This document shows, in pieces, positions 10,277-19,476 of a stretch of 64,000 nucleotides of DNA. A program made the translations under genes and the position numbers. Source of the DNA: Leptospira sp. (GTDB taxonomy: Bacteria; Spirochaetota; Leptospiria; Leptospirales; Leptospiraceae); NCBI GenBank assembly GCA_016742255.1, contig JACVCB010000007.1:62001-126000 (forward strand). Reading direction: 5' to 3'. The first letter of the stretch is position 1. Each line of letters starts with the position of its first letter. The notes under the pieces were generated by a model. The model made no database searches. It was not told the DNA's origin and worked only from the letters and a program-made list of their open reading frames with translations.

Positions 10277-11433
10277 CATTTCCGTTTTCGTAATCGCACC
10301 AACACCTCATAATGATTGGTTCTAGGAAAAAAATCAAACAAACTCAAATGGTCCATTTCATAACCTATCTCTTTCAGGGAAGTTACGTCCCTTCGCAAAG
10401 TACTTGGATTACAGCTGGAATAAACAATCTCCTTTGGCTTTAGCATTTCTGCTGTCTCAATGATTCCTTTGGATAACCCAGCTCTTGGTGGATTCACAAT
10501 CCATGTAGGAAAAGTTTTTAGATCTTTGGGTATATGTTTTTGGTACAAATCCAAAACTGCATATTGATAGGTTGTGATTCCATTGGCTTTTGCATTTTGA
10601 TTAGCATATTGAATGCTTTTTTCATGAGATTCAATTCCATAAAGCGATTTGATTCGATCGCGTAAGGTAATTCCAATGGTTCCACAACCACAAAACAGTT
10701 CCAAAACATTTGCATCCTTGGGTAACAAGGACTTAATTTTCTGAATCCAAGTTTCCATTAAGAATTGGTTGATTTGAAAAAATCCTTTTGCTGGAACTGT
10801 GAGTTTAGTACTCAAAAATTCAAACTTTGTTTCTTCTTTTTCGTACTGCACCACTGCGTTTTGGGACAAACGTAGTGAAAGGGAATTCGCTTTATTTTGC
10901 GTTTTTGGCAATCGGGTCTGATTTGGCTTTTGTTTGGAAAGAATAGCAAAATCGTTTGGGTTTTCAATTAACAATCGTTTATCGACATTCTTACAATGTG
11001 AGGATGAATCGGGAATGATTCGGTGGGTGTTTTTCGCAAAAAACCCAATTTGTCCACCTTCCACTTGCCATTGTACATTATTGCGATACCCAACACTTGG
11101 TCCGGTTACCACCTCTACTTTACCAACCCATTCCGGGAACATCAATTCCAATAGGGAAGTTTTCACTTTCACTTCCTCTTCGTAGGAAATGTGCCGGTAA
11201 CTACACCCACCACATTCCAGATACACAGGGCAGTCAGAAGGGACCCTTAGTGGTGAGGATTCAATCACTGAATTCACAAATCCAAACCATTCCTTGTTGC
11301 CTTGTTTCGTAAGACTTATGTCCACAGTTTCACCTGGGATTCCACCTTCTACAAACACAGCATGCCCATCATGGTGAGAAAGACAGTAACCACCATTGGC
11401 CCACTTTTCTAATTTTATCTGCAACTTTTCCAT
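10276..11433 (-). CDS. RNA (uracil-5-)methyltransferase, RlmD/TrmA family
   Basis: 385 aa. An N-terminal TRAM-like domain (residues 1-60) is followed by CPVYLECGGC and a later HCKNVD, which together give the four cysteines of the [4Fe-4S] cluster found in RlmD-type enzymes. The SAM domain has NVLELFCGCGTIGITL, and IVNPPRAGLSKG is the target-base loop. The catalytic Cys is in YSSCNPSTLRRD. It is predicted to form m5U in 23S rRNA or tRNA; by eye it cannot be assigned to one position, so no symbol is given. It is convergent with the DUF2892 gene. Confidence 0.92.
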   Translation of the reverse strand: MEKLQIKLEKWANGGYCLSHHDGHAVFVEGGIPGETVDISLTKQGNKEWFGFVNSVIESSPLRVPSDCPVYLECGGCSYRHISYEEEVKVKTSLLELMFPEWVGKVEVVTGPSVGYRNNVQWQVEGGQIGFFAKNTHRIIPDSSSHCKNVDKRLLIENPNDFAILSKQKPNQTRLPKTQNKANSLSLRLSQNAVVQYEKEETKFEFLSTKLTVPAKGFFQINQFLMETWIQKIKSLLPKDANVLELFCGCGTIGITLRDRIKSLYGIESHEKSIQYANQNAKANGITTYQYAVLDLYQKHIPKDLKTFPTWIVNPPRAGLSKGIIETAEMLKPKEIVYSSCNPSTLRRDVTSLKEIGYEMDHLSLFDFFPRTNHYEVLVRLRKRK

Positions 11434-11503
11434 TCTTGTAGACCATTCATTGAATATTCATTTGACACTGCACTCGCATTTAACATAACGGATAGGTACT
11501 CTT

Positions 11504-11587
<84 letters not shown>

Positions 11588-11594
11588 AGTCGCT

Positions 11595-11681
11595 GGAGAC
11601 GTGCCTGAGTGGCCGAAAGGAGCGGTTTGCTAAACCGTCGTACGAGCAATCGTACCCAGGGTTCGAATCCCTGCGTCTCCG
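11595..11681 (+). tRNA. tRNA-Ser(GCU)
   Basis: GGAGACG pairs with CGTCTCC. The anticodon loop TTGCTAA lies between GCGGT and ACCGT, giving anticodon GCT. There is a long variable arm (GTACGAGCAATCGTAC) and the T loop GGTTCGAATCC. It starts 7 bp after tRNA-Ser(UGA), so both are surely on one transcript. CCA is not encoded. Confidence 0.97.
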
Positions 11682-11692
11682 ATGATACCGCC

Positions 11693-12124
11693 ATGAGATT
11701 CACCCAATTCAAAGAACAATTCCAGAAAATTAAGTCCTACTTACTGACTGATGAAGCGGCAAAAATTTTTGCGAGCCTACCTCTTTATTTTTCCTGGGTT
11801 CCCATTTTCACTTGGAAACGCCAATTTCCGGAATTTGTGAACGTTTCTTTGTATTCTGCAGTTAATACCTGTTTGTTTTTAGTTGGGATTGTTATCGCAC
11901 AAGTCCTATCACTCCTCCCTTTTGTGGGTCTTTACCTCGCGACTACCTTACATCTCATTTCCGTACTACTTTATCTAGGAATTGCGGGATTTTTGATTTA
12001 CTCCATCCGCTTGCAAAAAACCATAGTGATACCCGTTCTTTCGGACTGGGTAAAAATGCTCCAAGCATTCATTGCGCCCATAGCTCAACTGGATAGAGTA
12101 TCTGACTACGGATCAGAAGGTTAG
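11693..12124 (+). CDS. Small membrane protein of unknown function whose 3' end lies inside tRNA-Arg
   Basis: 143 aa from ATG 11693, 11 bp after tRNA-Ser(GCU). Two or three hydrophobic segments are visible (about residues 28-40, 50-75 and 82-103). It is probably an inner-membrane protein of no recognised family. The frame runs without a stop into tRNA-Arg: the last 16 residues, APIAQLDRVSDYGSEG, and the TAG stop are read from the tRNA sequence (12074-12124). The tRNA begins exactly at a codon boundary. Either the mature protein carries a tRNA-encoded tail, or the frame lost its own stop. Confidence 0.65.
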   Translation: MRFTQFKEQFQKIKSYLLTDEAAKIFASLPLYFSWVPIFTWKRQFPEFVNVSLYSAVNTCLFLVGIVIAQVLSLLPFVGLYLATTLHLISVLLYLGIAGFLIYSIRLQKTIVIPVLSDWVKMLQAFIAPIAQLDRVSDYGSEG

Positions 12125-12147
12125 AGGTTCAAATCCTCTTGGGCGCG
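12074..12147 (+). tRNA. tRNA-Arg(ACG)
   Basis: GCGCCCA pairs with TGGGCGC. The anticodon stem TCTGA/TCAGA encloses CTACGGA, giving anticodon ACG, and the T arm AGAGGTTCAAATCCTCT is intact. Wobble A34 of this tRNA is the normal target of TadA (A to I), and tadA starts two bases after the discriminator base. No CCA is encoded. Confidence 0.97.
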
Positions 12148-12148
12148 C

Positions 12149-12589
12149 GTGGACATCTATGAATCGTTTTTGAAACGATACACAATAGAAATCTCCAAAC
12201 ATAAAAACGAAATCCCTTCTTATTCGGAAATTTTAACAAAAGATGGGGAGTTTTTAACTTCCTCTTTTAATTCCGTCGAACAAACATTAAATCCAACAAA
12301 ACACAGCGAAATTTTGGCCATTGAAGCTGCACTTTCTCTTACCGATGGGCGTTATCTTTCAGACCATATCTTACTCACTGCTCTTGAGCCATGTTTACTC
12401 TGTGCTGGTGCCATTTTACGAGTGAAACTTCCCGAGGTAGTCTACTTTGTTCCTGCAAAACCAGGAGAAGGAATTTCCTCTTACACAACAGAATCCATTT
12501 ACCTCTTGAACCATTTTCCAAAATGCACTCTCATACCAAGGTCGCACATAAAATTTGAATTTCTTAGTTTTTTCAAAGAGAAAAGGTAG
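12149..12589 (+). CDS. tadA: tRNA-specific adenosine deaminase (wobble A34 to inosine)
   Basis: 146 aa zinc deaminase. TKHSEILAIEAA supplies the zinc His and the catalytic Glu, with Ser where the usual motif reads HAE. EPCLLCAGAI gives the PCxxC zinc cysteines. The C-terminal part (SHIKFEFLSFFKEKR) resembles the TadA tail rather than that of nucleoside deaminases. It acts in the cytoplasm on tRNA-Arg(ACG), which is encoded immediately upstream. The start is GTG 12149, one base after the tRNA gene; no in-frame ATG precedes the conserved core and no separate ribosome site is seen. RNase cleavage at the tRNA 3' end would leave a nearly leaderless mRNA. Confidence 0.9.
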   Translation: MDIYESFLKRYTIEISKHKNEIPSYSEILTKDGEFLTSSFNSVEQTLNPTKHSEILAIEAALSLTDGRYLSDHILLTALEPCLLCAGAILRVKLPEVVYFVPAKPGEGISSYTTESIYLLNHFPKCTLIPRSHIKFEFLSFFKEKR

Positions 12590-12634
12590 AATTCCTAAGA
12601 CCGTTTCTTTTTATGGAAGGCAGTAGAAATCACT

Positions 12635-12718
<84 letters not shown>

Positions 12719-12852
12719 CCACTTTTTCCACCCACAACTCCCTAAAATTGCACCTCACTTAGAAATAATTTCATTGCTTCCAAGCCATGAATTTTCATAC
12801 TCAAAGGGAAATCCAAAATTCAAATCTTACAAAAAGTAAAACAAAGAACTAA

Positions 12853-14313
12853 ATGAGCGAAAACCACCAAGTACTCTTTCGAAAATACCGACCACAGTTC
12901 TTTCGGGATGTAATTTACCAAGACCTTGCTGTTGGTTCTTTACAAAACGCATTTAAGTCGAAAAAAATTGGACATGCTTATATCTTCATTGGCCCAAGAG
13001 GTGTTGGAAAAACAACGATCGCAAGGATCCTTGCAAAAAGGCTCAACTGTGAACGCCCAGATGGTGTTGAACCTTGTAATGAATGTACTTCTTGTTTAGA
13101 AATCACAAAGGGAAATTCAAATGATGTTTTTGAAATTGATGCGGCATCAAACAGTGGAGTTGATAATATCCGTGAATTAAGAGAAAATGTAAAATTCAAT
13201 GCGATGGGGGGAAAGTACCGCGTTTATATTTTGGACGAGGTACATATGCTCAGCGGAGCTGCCTTCAATGCACTGCTCAAAACACTAGAAGAACCTCCTG
13301 CCCATGTCGTTTTTATTTTAGCAACAACAGAGTATCATAAAATCCCTGAAACAATTTTATCACGTTGCCAAGACTTTCATTTTCGAAAAGTACCTGTGAC
13401 CGTTTTACAATCTTACATTGAAACACTTTGTACGAAGGAAGGACTTAAATACGATTCGGAAGGATTATTTTGGATCGCAAAAAAAGGAGATGGTTCTGTT
13501 CGAGATACCTTATCCTTTATGGAACAAGCGGTTATATTCACTGACGGGAATTTAACAGGAGCTAAATTAAGAAAAATGATTGGGTATCATGGAATCGATA
13601 CCTTTACTGATTTTCTGAACCAACTCATTGATACTTCACAAAGTGCTCAAATATTCGAAACCTTAGAAAATTTATTCCAAGCAGGAATTGATCTTAGTAA
13701 ATTCATATGGGATTTTATCGAATTTTTAAATTCACTACTTCTCATCAAAGACAACTTAGCGGATCGCGAATCAATTAACATTCCTCAAGAAGACTTACAA
13801 AAACTCAAACAAAACTACCGCGAACTTGATCGTGAAATTTTAGTTTTACTCGCTGAAAGAATTTTTTCCATTCACGAAAAATTGAATTTAATGAAACTTC
13901 GAAGTTCCTATGAGATGAAAGTGTATCTGGAAATTCAATTTCGAAAATTAATTTTAGACAGAGAGAAACCAAGTGTTTCTGGTTTATTAGCAAAGATTTC
14001 AGAATTAACAAAACTCGTACAAGGAGACATTAGTATCCTTCCTGATTCGATTGAACCGGTTAAAAAACAAATCCAAACTCCAGCTACCACTCAAGAAAAA
14101 CAGATTCCAAACCCAATTACACAACCAATTGCAAAAATAGAATCTCCTACACCAGAGATCAAAACTCAAATTCCGAATGCTCCTACAATGGAAAAGAATC
14201 CGAATGCCAAAGATCCCAATGCTAGCGGAAATAATTCAGAGGATATGGAGAAATTATTAAAGGAAAAATTCTCTGGTATGGAAGTGGATCCAAAACAATT
14301 TAAAAATTTATAA
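12853..14313 (+). CDS. dnaX: DNA polymerase III subunit gamma/tau
   Basis: 486 aa clamp-loader ATPase. Walker [10 protein letters not shown] is followed by the zinc module [16 protein letters not shown], Walker B ILDEVHML and the sensor segment [20 protein letters not shown]. The last 90 residues are a Pro/Gln/Lys-rich linker with little structure, so the protein is short for tau (E. coli tau is 643 aa). I found no convincing frameshift signal for a separate gamma form. It heads the conserved dnaX-ybaB-recR trio. Confidence 0.97.
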   Translation: MSENHQVLFRKYRPQFFRDVIYQDLAVGSLQNAFKSKKIGHAYIFIGPRGVGKTTIARILAKRLNCERPDGVEPCNECTSCLEITKGNSNDVFEIDAASNSGVDNIRELRENVKFNAMGGKYRVYILDEVHMLSGAAFNALLKTLEEPPAHVVFILATTEYHKIPETILSRCQDFHFRKVPVTVLQSYIETLCTKEGLKYDSEGLFWIAKKGDGSVRDTLSFMEQAVIFTDGNLTGAKLRKMIGYHGIDTFTDFLNQLIDTSQSAQIFETLENLFQAGIDLSKFIWDFIEFLNSLLLIKDNLADRESINIPQEDLQKLKQNYRELDREILVLLAERIFSIHEKLNLMKLRSSYEMKVYLEIQFRKLILDREKPSVSGLLAKISELTKLVQGDISILPDSIEPVKKQIQTPATTQEKQIPNPITQPIAKIESPTPEIKTQIPNAPTMEKNPNAKDPNASGNNSEDMEKLLKEKFSGMEVDPKQFKNL

Positions 14314-14327
14314 GTCCAAAGGTTAGT

Positions 14328-14699
14328 ATGGGAATTTTTGACCAAATGAAACAGATGCGAGAAGCGTTTTCGCAACTGGGAAACATCAAAGAAAAACAAG
14401 AAGAACTTCAGAAACGACTCGCGCAGATTCGAGTCACTGCTTCGGCTGGGGCAGGAATGGTGGAAGTAACAGCGTCAGCAGATGGAACTCTTACAAATTT
14501 AAATATCAATCCCATCATGTTTAATGCGGATGATAAAAAAATGTTAGAAGATTTGATTTTATCAGCAACTAACGAAGTACAACGAAAGGCAAAAGAGACC
14601 ATGGCACACGAAATGAAAAATGTCTTAGGTTTTAATCCTAGTGATTTTGAGGGTGTCTTCAATCAAATCCAGAAGGATGGGGGGTTTCCTCCTGTCTGA
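14328..14699 (+). CDS. YbaB/EbfC-family nucleoid-associated protein
   Basis: 123 aa, mostly helical with a central beta-hairpin ([13 protein letters not shown]) characteristic of YbaB/EbfC. Members bind DNA as dimers and are usually encoded between dnaX and recR, as here. It starts 15 bp after dnaX and overlaps recR by 23 bp. In spirochaetes EbfC acts as a nucleoid protein; its specificity here is unknown. Confidence 0.93.
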   Translation: MGIFDQMKQMREAFSQLGNIKEKQEELQKRLAQIRVTASAGAGMVEVTASADGTLTNLNINPIMFNADDKKMLEDLILSATNEVQRKAKETMAHEMKNVLGFNPSDFEGVFNQIQKDGGFPPV

Positions 14700-15285
14700 T
14701 CCACAATTCCAAAAACTAATCCAAGCATTTTCAAGCCTTCCTGGTATTGGAAAAAAAAGTGCCACTCGTATCGGATTTCATATTCTACGAATGGACCCTA
14801 GTACATTCCAATCATGGTTACATCATATTGAAGAAGCCAAGACCAAACTTCGATTTTGTGATGAATGTGGAGGGCTTACAGAAGAACCAATTTGTTCTAT
14901 TTGTTTATCTGATCGAAGGGATAACGGGATTCTTTGTGTTGTGGAACAACCAGAGGATATCTTTTTCATCGAAAACACAAAAGAATACTCTGGAAAATAC
15001 CATGTTTTAAATGGAGCCATCTCTCCTTTGGATGGAATTGGACCAGAACAATTGCGCATCAAACAACTCATGTCGCGATTGGATACTGGTGAGATCAAGG
15101 AAGTTCTCATTGCAACAAATCCAACATTGGAAGGGGATGCAACTGCTTCTTACTTATCAACAGTGATCAAACCCATGGAAATCAAAATCACAAGGATAGC
15201 TCACGGGATTACGATTGGTGGCACTTTGGAATATTCCGATCAGTATACATTAGGAAAAGCAATCAAGTCTCGATTAACATTATAA
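14677..15285 (+). CDS. recR: Recombination mediator RecR
   Basis: About 202 aa. [19 protein letters not shown] is the N-terminal helix-hairpin-helix. [16 protein letters not shown] is the four-Cys zinc finger. The Toprim domain runs from [17 protein letters not shown] to [16 protein letters not shown]. It works with RecF (and RecO) to load RecA at gaps. I placed the start at ATG 14677; AGAAGG lies directly against it, so initiation may depend on coupling to ybaB translation, and an alternative start nearby is possible. Confidence 0.95.
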   Translation: MGGFLLSDPQFQKLIQAFSSLPGIGKKSATRIGFHILRMDPSTFQSWLHHIEEAKTKLRFCDECGGLTEEPICSICLSDRRDNGILCVVEQPEDIFFIENTKEYSGKYHVLNGAISPLDGIGPEQLRIKQLMSRLDTGEIKEVLIATNPTLEGDATASYLSTVIKPMEIKITRIAHGITIGGTLEYSDQYTLGKAIKSRLTL

Positions 15286-15310
15286 CTATTTTCTTTGGGT
15301 CAAAATAGTT
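15284..15310 (+). terminator. AT-rich hairpin after recR
   Basis: AACTATTTT (15284-15292) pairs with AAAATAGTT (15302-15310) over a 9-nt loop, starting in the recR stop codon. The T content afterwards is modest. It is plausible as the 3' end of the tRNA-tadA-dnaX-recR transcript. The rest of the gap to 15503 is AT-rich without further clear signals. Confidence 0.4.
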
Positions 15311-15503
15311 TGAATCTATTTTGATTCTACAATTTCAAATTCTAGTTTTTCCTCAAAAAAATGGAATTTAACTTTTCTTTCAATTTCGAAATAACCAGCT
15401 AAAGAAATATAAATTAAAACTATATAAATGGGAATCGATATGGATTTGGGATAATGAAATTTGATTGATCATAAATTACGAATAATTTTGTTTTCGTTTT
15501 TCT

Positions 15504-17048
15504 TTAAAATCGGTGTTCAAACACAATAAACGCCTCTCGTAACACACGCCCATATTTTGAATCTAATAAAACAAACAAAGCATCACCTGCGACAAAATAA
15601 CCCGAACGAAAGATAATTTGAAAATCTGATGTCACGTTGTAACGAATGTTAAAATTATATTCCATACCCATATATGTTGAAGTGCGATAACCATTCCTTT
15701 CACTGAACTCGCGGTTAATTTTAATTTCGGGAGATTTTGTAGCCCAAAGTTGGTAATAACCAAGTGTAAATTGATATGGTCCAAAAGCGATGATATTAGA
15801 ATACAAACCATACTCATTCAATCCTGAAAAACTAGATCCATTGAATAAAGCATAACCTCCAGTGAAGTCCGTTGCAATGTTGGAGATGGAAAATCCTGGT
15901 GCAAGTGTTCTATAACCATTTCCTTTTAAATTTGCTTCTTGGCCATTCGCATCATAACCTGGTCGTCCTGTTGTTCCTAAGGCGATAAGGTTAAAATTTA
16001 AAGATTCATTCCATCGGTATGTAAATTGAAAATCATACATACCACCTTTTACAAAGTGTCTTTGGGTTGTGTTATAAATGGTTACATCATTTGAATCGTT
16101 GATGGGTTTTAATTTTTTTACAGTTCCTGTATTCAAAATACCATGCACAATGAATGAAAATTTTTGGAAATTAAATTCATTATGTAAACCATACCAAGCA
16201 AGCCTTGCTGTTTCATTATCTGATTTATCATTATCATCCAAAAAGTATGCATACACTTCATTTCTGATATTCCTAAAGTATTCGAATTTTAAACGGTTGT
16301 AGTAGATATTTGAACTCTGATAATTTTTATCAGCAAAACCATTTTTATCTACATCTAAAAAACTTTGGTCTCTTGCTCGAAGGATACCTCCTTCTAGTGA
16401 TAAACGTAGAAATTGGAAATTTTTCAGAATACTTACGCCTGTTCCTGTAGAAAATAGAACACGACCTTGTGCGGAACTAAATAATTGTTGTCCGACTTTG
16501 ATGAATAATCCTGATTCTGGAATTCTAAAATTTAAATATAAAAAGTTAGTTTGTACGTTCACAGCAGCAGTTCGACCACGTTCCCCACCTGAACCTGGAC
16601 CAACTAAACCAGGATCAAATCCATCTGGTCCTGTTGACCTTAAACCTCTTCCTCCAAATGGAATATCACCTACTTGCATCCCCCAAATCCCTTCCACATA
16701 TTTGTTTGCGGAAAAACTCATATTATAAAGGAAACGTGAGTCGTAATAACTCACATCTTCTTTACGAGGTGTGATTTGACTTGGTAATCCTTTTTGCCTT
16801 CTCTCTAAATCAGTCTGAACTGTTTGTTGTTCGGATTGTAATCGTTCTGCATTTTCCTTTTCTAAATTTGTGATTGGTGTTACAGGCGTTTTACGTTCAA
16901 GTAAAACATCTCGTCCCACATTCGTTGCTCGAACACGAAACGAACCATTAAAATTCATAATTGTTCTTTGAGATTCTTCTTCTTGTGAATATAAAAATCC
17001 CAATGGAAGTAAAAACAAAATAAAAATAGTAAGTAAACGAGTGAACAT
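15504..17048 (-). CDS. Outer-membrane beta-barrel protein (porin-like)
   Basis: About 514 aa with a signal peptide (MFTRLLTIFILFLLPLGFLY). A linker of about 90 residues rich in Glu/Gln (residues 50-100) is followed by alternating amphipathic strands such as NFNLIALGTTGRPG and YQFTLGYYQLWA. The last residue is Phe (FEHRF), as BAM substrates require. It resembles the large Leptospira outer-membrane barrels of the alginate-export/porin type, but no family can be fixed. I chose ATG 17048; a TTG at 17054 is also possible. It follows the solute-binding gene almost without gap, so the two are likely one operon. Confidence 0.8.
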   Translation of the reverse strand: MFTRLLTIFILFLLPLGFLYSQEEESQRTIMNFNGSFRVRATNVGRDVLLERKTPVTPITNLEKENAERLQSEQQTVQTDLERRQKGLPSQITPRKEDVSYYDSRFLYNMSFSANKYVEGIWGMQVGDIPFGGRGLRSTGPDGFDPGLVGPGSGGERGRTAAVNVQTNFLYLNFRIPESGLFIKVGQQLFSSAQGRVLFSTGTGVSILKNFQFLRLSLEGGILRARDQSFLDVDKNGFADKNYQSSNIYYNRLKFEYFRNIRNEVYAYFLDDNDKSDNETARLAWYGLHNEFNFQKFSFIVHGILNTGTVKKLKPINDSNDVTIYNTTQRHFVKGGMYDFQFTYRWNESLNFNLIALGTTGRPGYDANGQEANLKGNGYRTLAPGFSISNIATDFTGGYALFNGSSFSGLNEYGLYSNIIAFGPYQFTLGYYQLWATKSPEIKINREFSERNGYRTSTYMGMEYNFNIRYNVTSDFQIIFRSGYFVAGDALFVLLDSKYGRVLREAFIVFEHRF

Positions 17049-17055
17049 TTTCAAA

Positions 17056-17910
17056 TTACTCTTTTTTTACCCATTTGTTAGATTTAAAGTATTTGTTAAT
17101 CAACTGTTGGATTTTGCCGGTCCGTTTTAGTTCCTTAATGAAAAAGTTGAGGTTATAAAGAAATTCAATATCTCTTTTAGCAATCCCCATACTGATGTGA
17201 TCTTCTTGGACCACACCTAAAATTGGTAAATAATTAGCTCGAAGAGAAGAATCTTTTTGTAGTAACGCTTGGATGTAAAAAGAATCAGCAACAAATGCAT
17301 TTACGTTATTTTTCTTTAATTCGTTTAAGGCAGCTTCATTTGTGAAATAAGAAAAAACTTGTGCCTTTGGAAATGCTTCTCGTAAAAATTGATGGTTGGA
17401 ACTATTTGCTAAAACTGAATACGAAATTCCTGTAATGTTTGTTAAATCATTTAAATTTCTAAAAAGTTGTACCGTTACAATTTGCCCTTCCGGTTCTGGC
17501 GGTAGTGCTGTACGATTAACCAAGGCAGCTGGTGTCGAAATTAAATATGGGTCTGTAAAATAAACATCTCGGAAACGATTAATCGAAGAAGAGATTCCAG
17601 CCATTGCTATTTGGCTATCTCCTTTTTCTAACATACGAGCATGTTGATCAAACGTTCGTAAGGGAATGATTTTTAAATCAACATCTAAAAATTTCGCATA
17701 TTCTTGAGCCAATTCAACATCTAATCCTGGATAACCTTCATTGGGATTTTCAATATAAAATGGATCGTAAAATTCATTAACGGATACCGTTAAAGTTTTG
17801 GTTTTTTTAATTTTTTCCAGAGTTGGACTAGATTGTCCCATAAGCAATGTTGGGACAAATAGAATGGCGACCAATATTTTCCAAACAATTCGAAGGTAAT
17901 TAGGGAACAT
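17056..17910 (-). CDS. Extracellular solute-binding protein, family 3 (amino-acid type)
   Basis: 284 aa with a signal sequence (hydrophobic at about residues 9-24). Typical family-3 features are LTVSVNEFYDPFY, GYPGLDVELAQEYAKFL, AMAGISSSINRFRDVYFTDPYL and GIAKRDIEFLYNLNFFIKEL near the end. It probably binds an amino acid or similar small ligand in the periplasm. No permease or ATPase gene is nearby. Instead the gene sits directly before an outer-membrane barrel gene, so it may feed a remote transporter or act as a sensor. Confidence 0.85.
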   Translation of the reverse strand: MFPNYLRIVWKILVAILFVPTLLMGQSSPTLEKIKKTKTLTVSVNEFYDPFYIENPNEGYPGLDVELAQEYAKFLDVDLKIIPLRTFDQHARMLEKGDSQIAMAGISSSINRFRDVYFTDPYLISTPAALVNRTALPPEPEGQIVTVQLFRNLNDLTNITGISYSVLANSSNHQFLREAFPKAQVFSYFTNEAALNELKKNNVNAFVADSFYIQALLQKDSSLRANYLPILGVVQEDHISMGIAKRDIEFLYNLNFFIKELKRTGKIQQLINKYFKSNKWVKKE

Positions 17911-17952
17911 CCAATTAACCTTCTTTTTGGAAATAGAAACGGCAAGGAAAAA

Positions 17953-19446
17953 TTAAGGATTTAGTAGGACAAATTCTGTTCGTCGATTTTTTTTCGAAGA
18001 TGCTTCATCTGTTCCCTGCACCATCGGTTGTGTGGGTCCTTTTCCTTCTGTCACCAACCGGTTAGCATCAACACCTTTAGAGACTAAATATTGTTTAACG
18101 GATTCAGCTCTTTCTTTTGACAAAATCATATTGTCCTCAAAAGTTCCTGTTAAATCAGTATGTCCGATAATTTTCATTTTTTGATCAGAATTTTCATGAA
18201 GGAAATCAACGATTGAATCTAAGGGAATTGATGATTCTGGTTTTAAAATAGATGAAGCTCTTTCAAAATAAACAGAATCGAGAGATATTTTCTTCGTTTC
18301 TTCTAATCTTTTTTGCACTAAATTTTCTTGTTTAGGAACTGATGCGGTGAAAATATCAAATGATTTTCCTTCCACTCGTCGGCAGAATAGAAAGGTTTTT
18401 TTCACCTGCTGAAACACAATATAGGCTTCATCTTCAGAGGAGTTAATAGGACTTCCTAAATTCTCAACATCCTTAAATTCTTCCCCTTCTATTTTTGCCA
18501 TATACAAATCAAATCCGCCAAATCCACCAGGACGGTTGGATGAGAAAAAAAGTATTTTGCCATCATCATTAAAAGCAGCAGCAATTGTTGCATGTTGGTC
18601 ATTGATTGGTGAAGGCAAAAGTTTTGGTTTTGTCCACTGATTGTTTTTAATCTGACTATAATAAATTTTTGCTAAGTTTGGTTTTCCGAATGGGTAACGA
18701 GTGAATAAAAGAGTATCACCTAACAAATGCGGATTTTCTTCAATTTCCTCTGTATTGATTGGAGAAGGTAAAGCAGTAGGAACAGACCATGTTTTTCCGT
18801 TCCAATTGGAAACATACAAATCTCTCGAAATACCGACTTTACCATCTGCTAACATCACTTCAATGGAACCATCTCGATTTGATGAAAGAAGGATCATTTT
18901 CCCATCGCGAGTTATAAACGGACTCTGGTCATCAAAAGGGGAATTTAAAACACTGACTTCTTCAGGAAAATCCCATGTTCCATCTTTCTTTCGTTCTGAT
19001 TTAAAAATTTCGGTATAACTGCGTTCTGATCGTTTTGAATAAAAATATAAAGTTTTTGCATCTGGGGTCATGGTTGGACCAAACTCTTGAAACTCTGAAT
19101 TGATAGGGCCTTTGATCGGACTCACAACTAAAGTATCTTCACCTTCCCTTGTTTGGGCAAATACTGATGAAGCCAAAAGAGATAAAAATAAACCGATCGT
19201 CCATTGGATGAGTTTTTGTTTATGAAAAAATTGAGGGGATTGATTCGTAATACGTTTAAAAATAAAAAATGATGCGTTATTTGTAGCTCGTTTAAACGCC
19301 TTCGTTGGTAAGTTAATTCTAATTCGTTTAATTCCACATCCAAAGTTATTAACCGATTTACGTTTAATACCAGATTTAATGCTTATAATGGATTTTTGTT
19401 TTTTGATCGCAAAATCGAAATTTAGGTGAGTGAGTTGATTGGGCAT
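17953..19446 (-). CDS. PD40-repeat protein with C-terminal OmpA peptidoglycan-binding domain
   Basis: 497 aa. Beta-propeller PD40 repeats lie at about residues 120-345 (FGPTMTPDAKTLYFYSKRS; FNDDGKILFFSSNRPGGFGG). The OmpA-like domain is at residues 390-497 (GHTDLTG, LSKERAESVKQYLVSKGV, NRRTEF), which anchors to peptidoglycan. The signal sequence (LIQWTIGLFLSLLASSVFA) begins only near residue 79. Before it lies a basic extension with repeated IKR/FKR units. The start is supported by GAGGTG at good spacing and no internal ATG exists, so the long leader seems genuine. It lies upstream of the solute-binding and barrel genes on the same strand. Confidence 0.88.
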   Translation of the reverse strand: MPNQLTHLNFDFAIKKQKSIISIKSGIKRKSVNNFGCGIKRIRINLPTKAFKRATNNASFFIFKRITNQSPQFFHKQKLIQWTIGLFLSLLASSVFAQTREGEDTLVVSPIKGPINSEFQEFGPTMTPDAKTLYFYSKRSERSYTEIFKSERKKDGTWDFPEEVSVLNSPFDDQSPFITRDGKMILLSSNRDGSIEVMLADGKVGISRDLYVSNWNGKTWSVPTALPSPINTEEIEENPHLLGDTLLFTRYPFGKPNLAKIYYSQIKNNQWTKPKLLPSPINDQHATIAAAFNDDGKILFFSSNRPGGFGGFDLYMAKIEGEEFKDVENLGSPINSSEDEAYIVFQQVKKTFLFCRRVEGKSFDIFTASVPKQENLVQKRLEETKKISLDSVYFERASSILKPESSIPLDSIVDFLHENSDQKMKIIGHTDLTGTFEDNMILSKERAESVKQYLVSKGVDANRLVTEGKGPTQPMVQGTDEASSKKNRRTEFVLLNP

Positions 19447-19476
19447 TTGACACCTCGGTCATCTGCCCAAAAATTC

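Noticed and set aside
13470..14070. A-rich heptamers in dnaX as a programmed frameshift for gamma
   Set aside because: The A-runs are not in a correct slippery phase, or lie in the middle of the AAA+ core, and no downstream stem or early -1 stop was evident.
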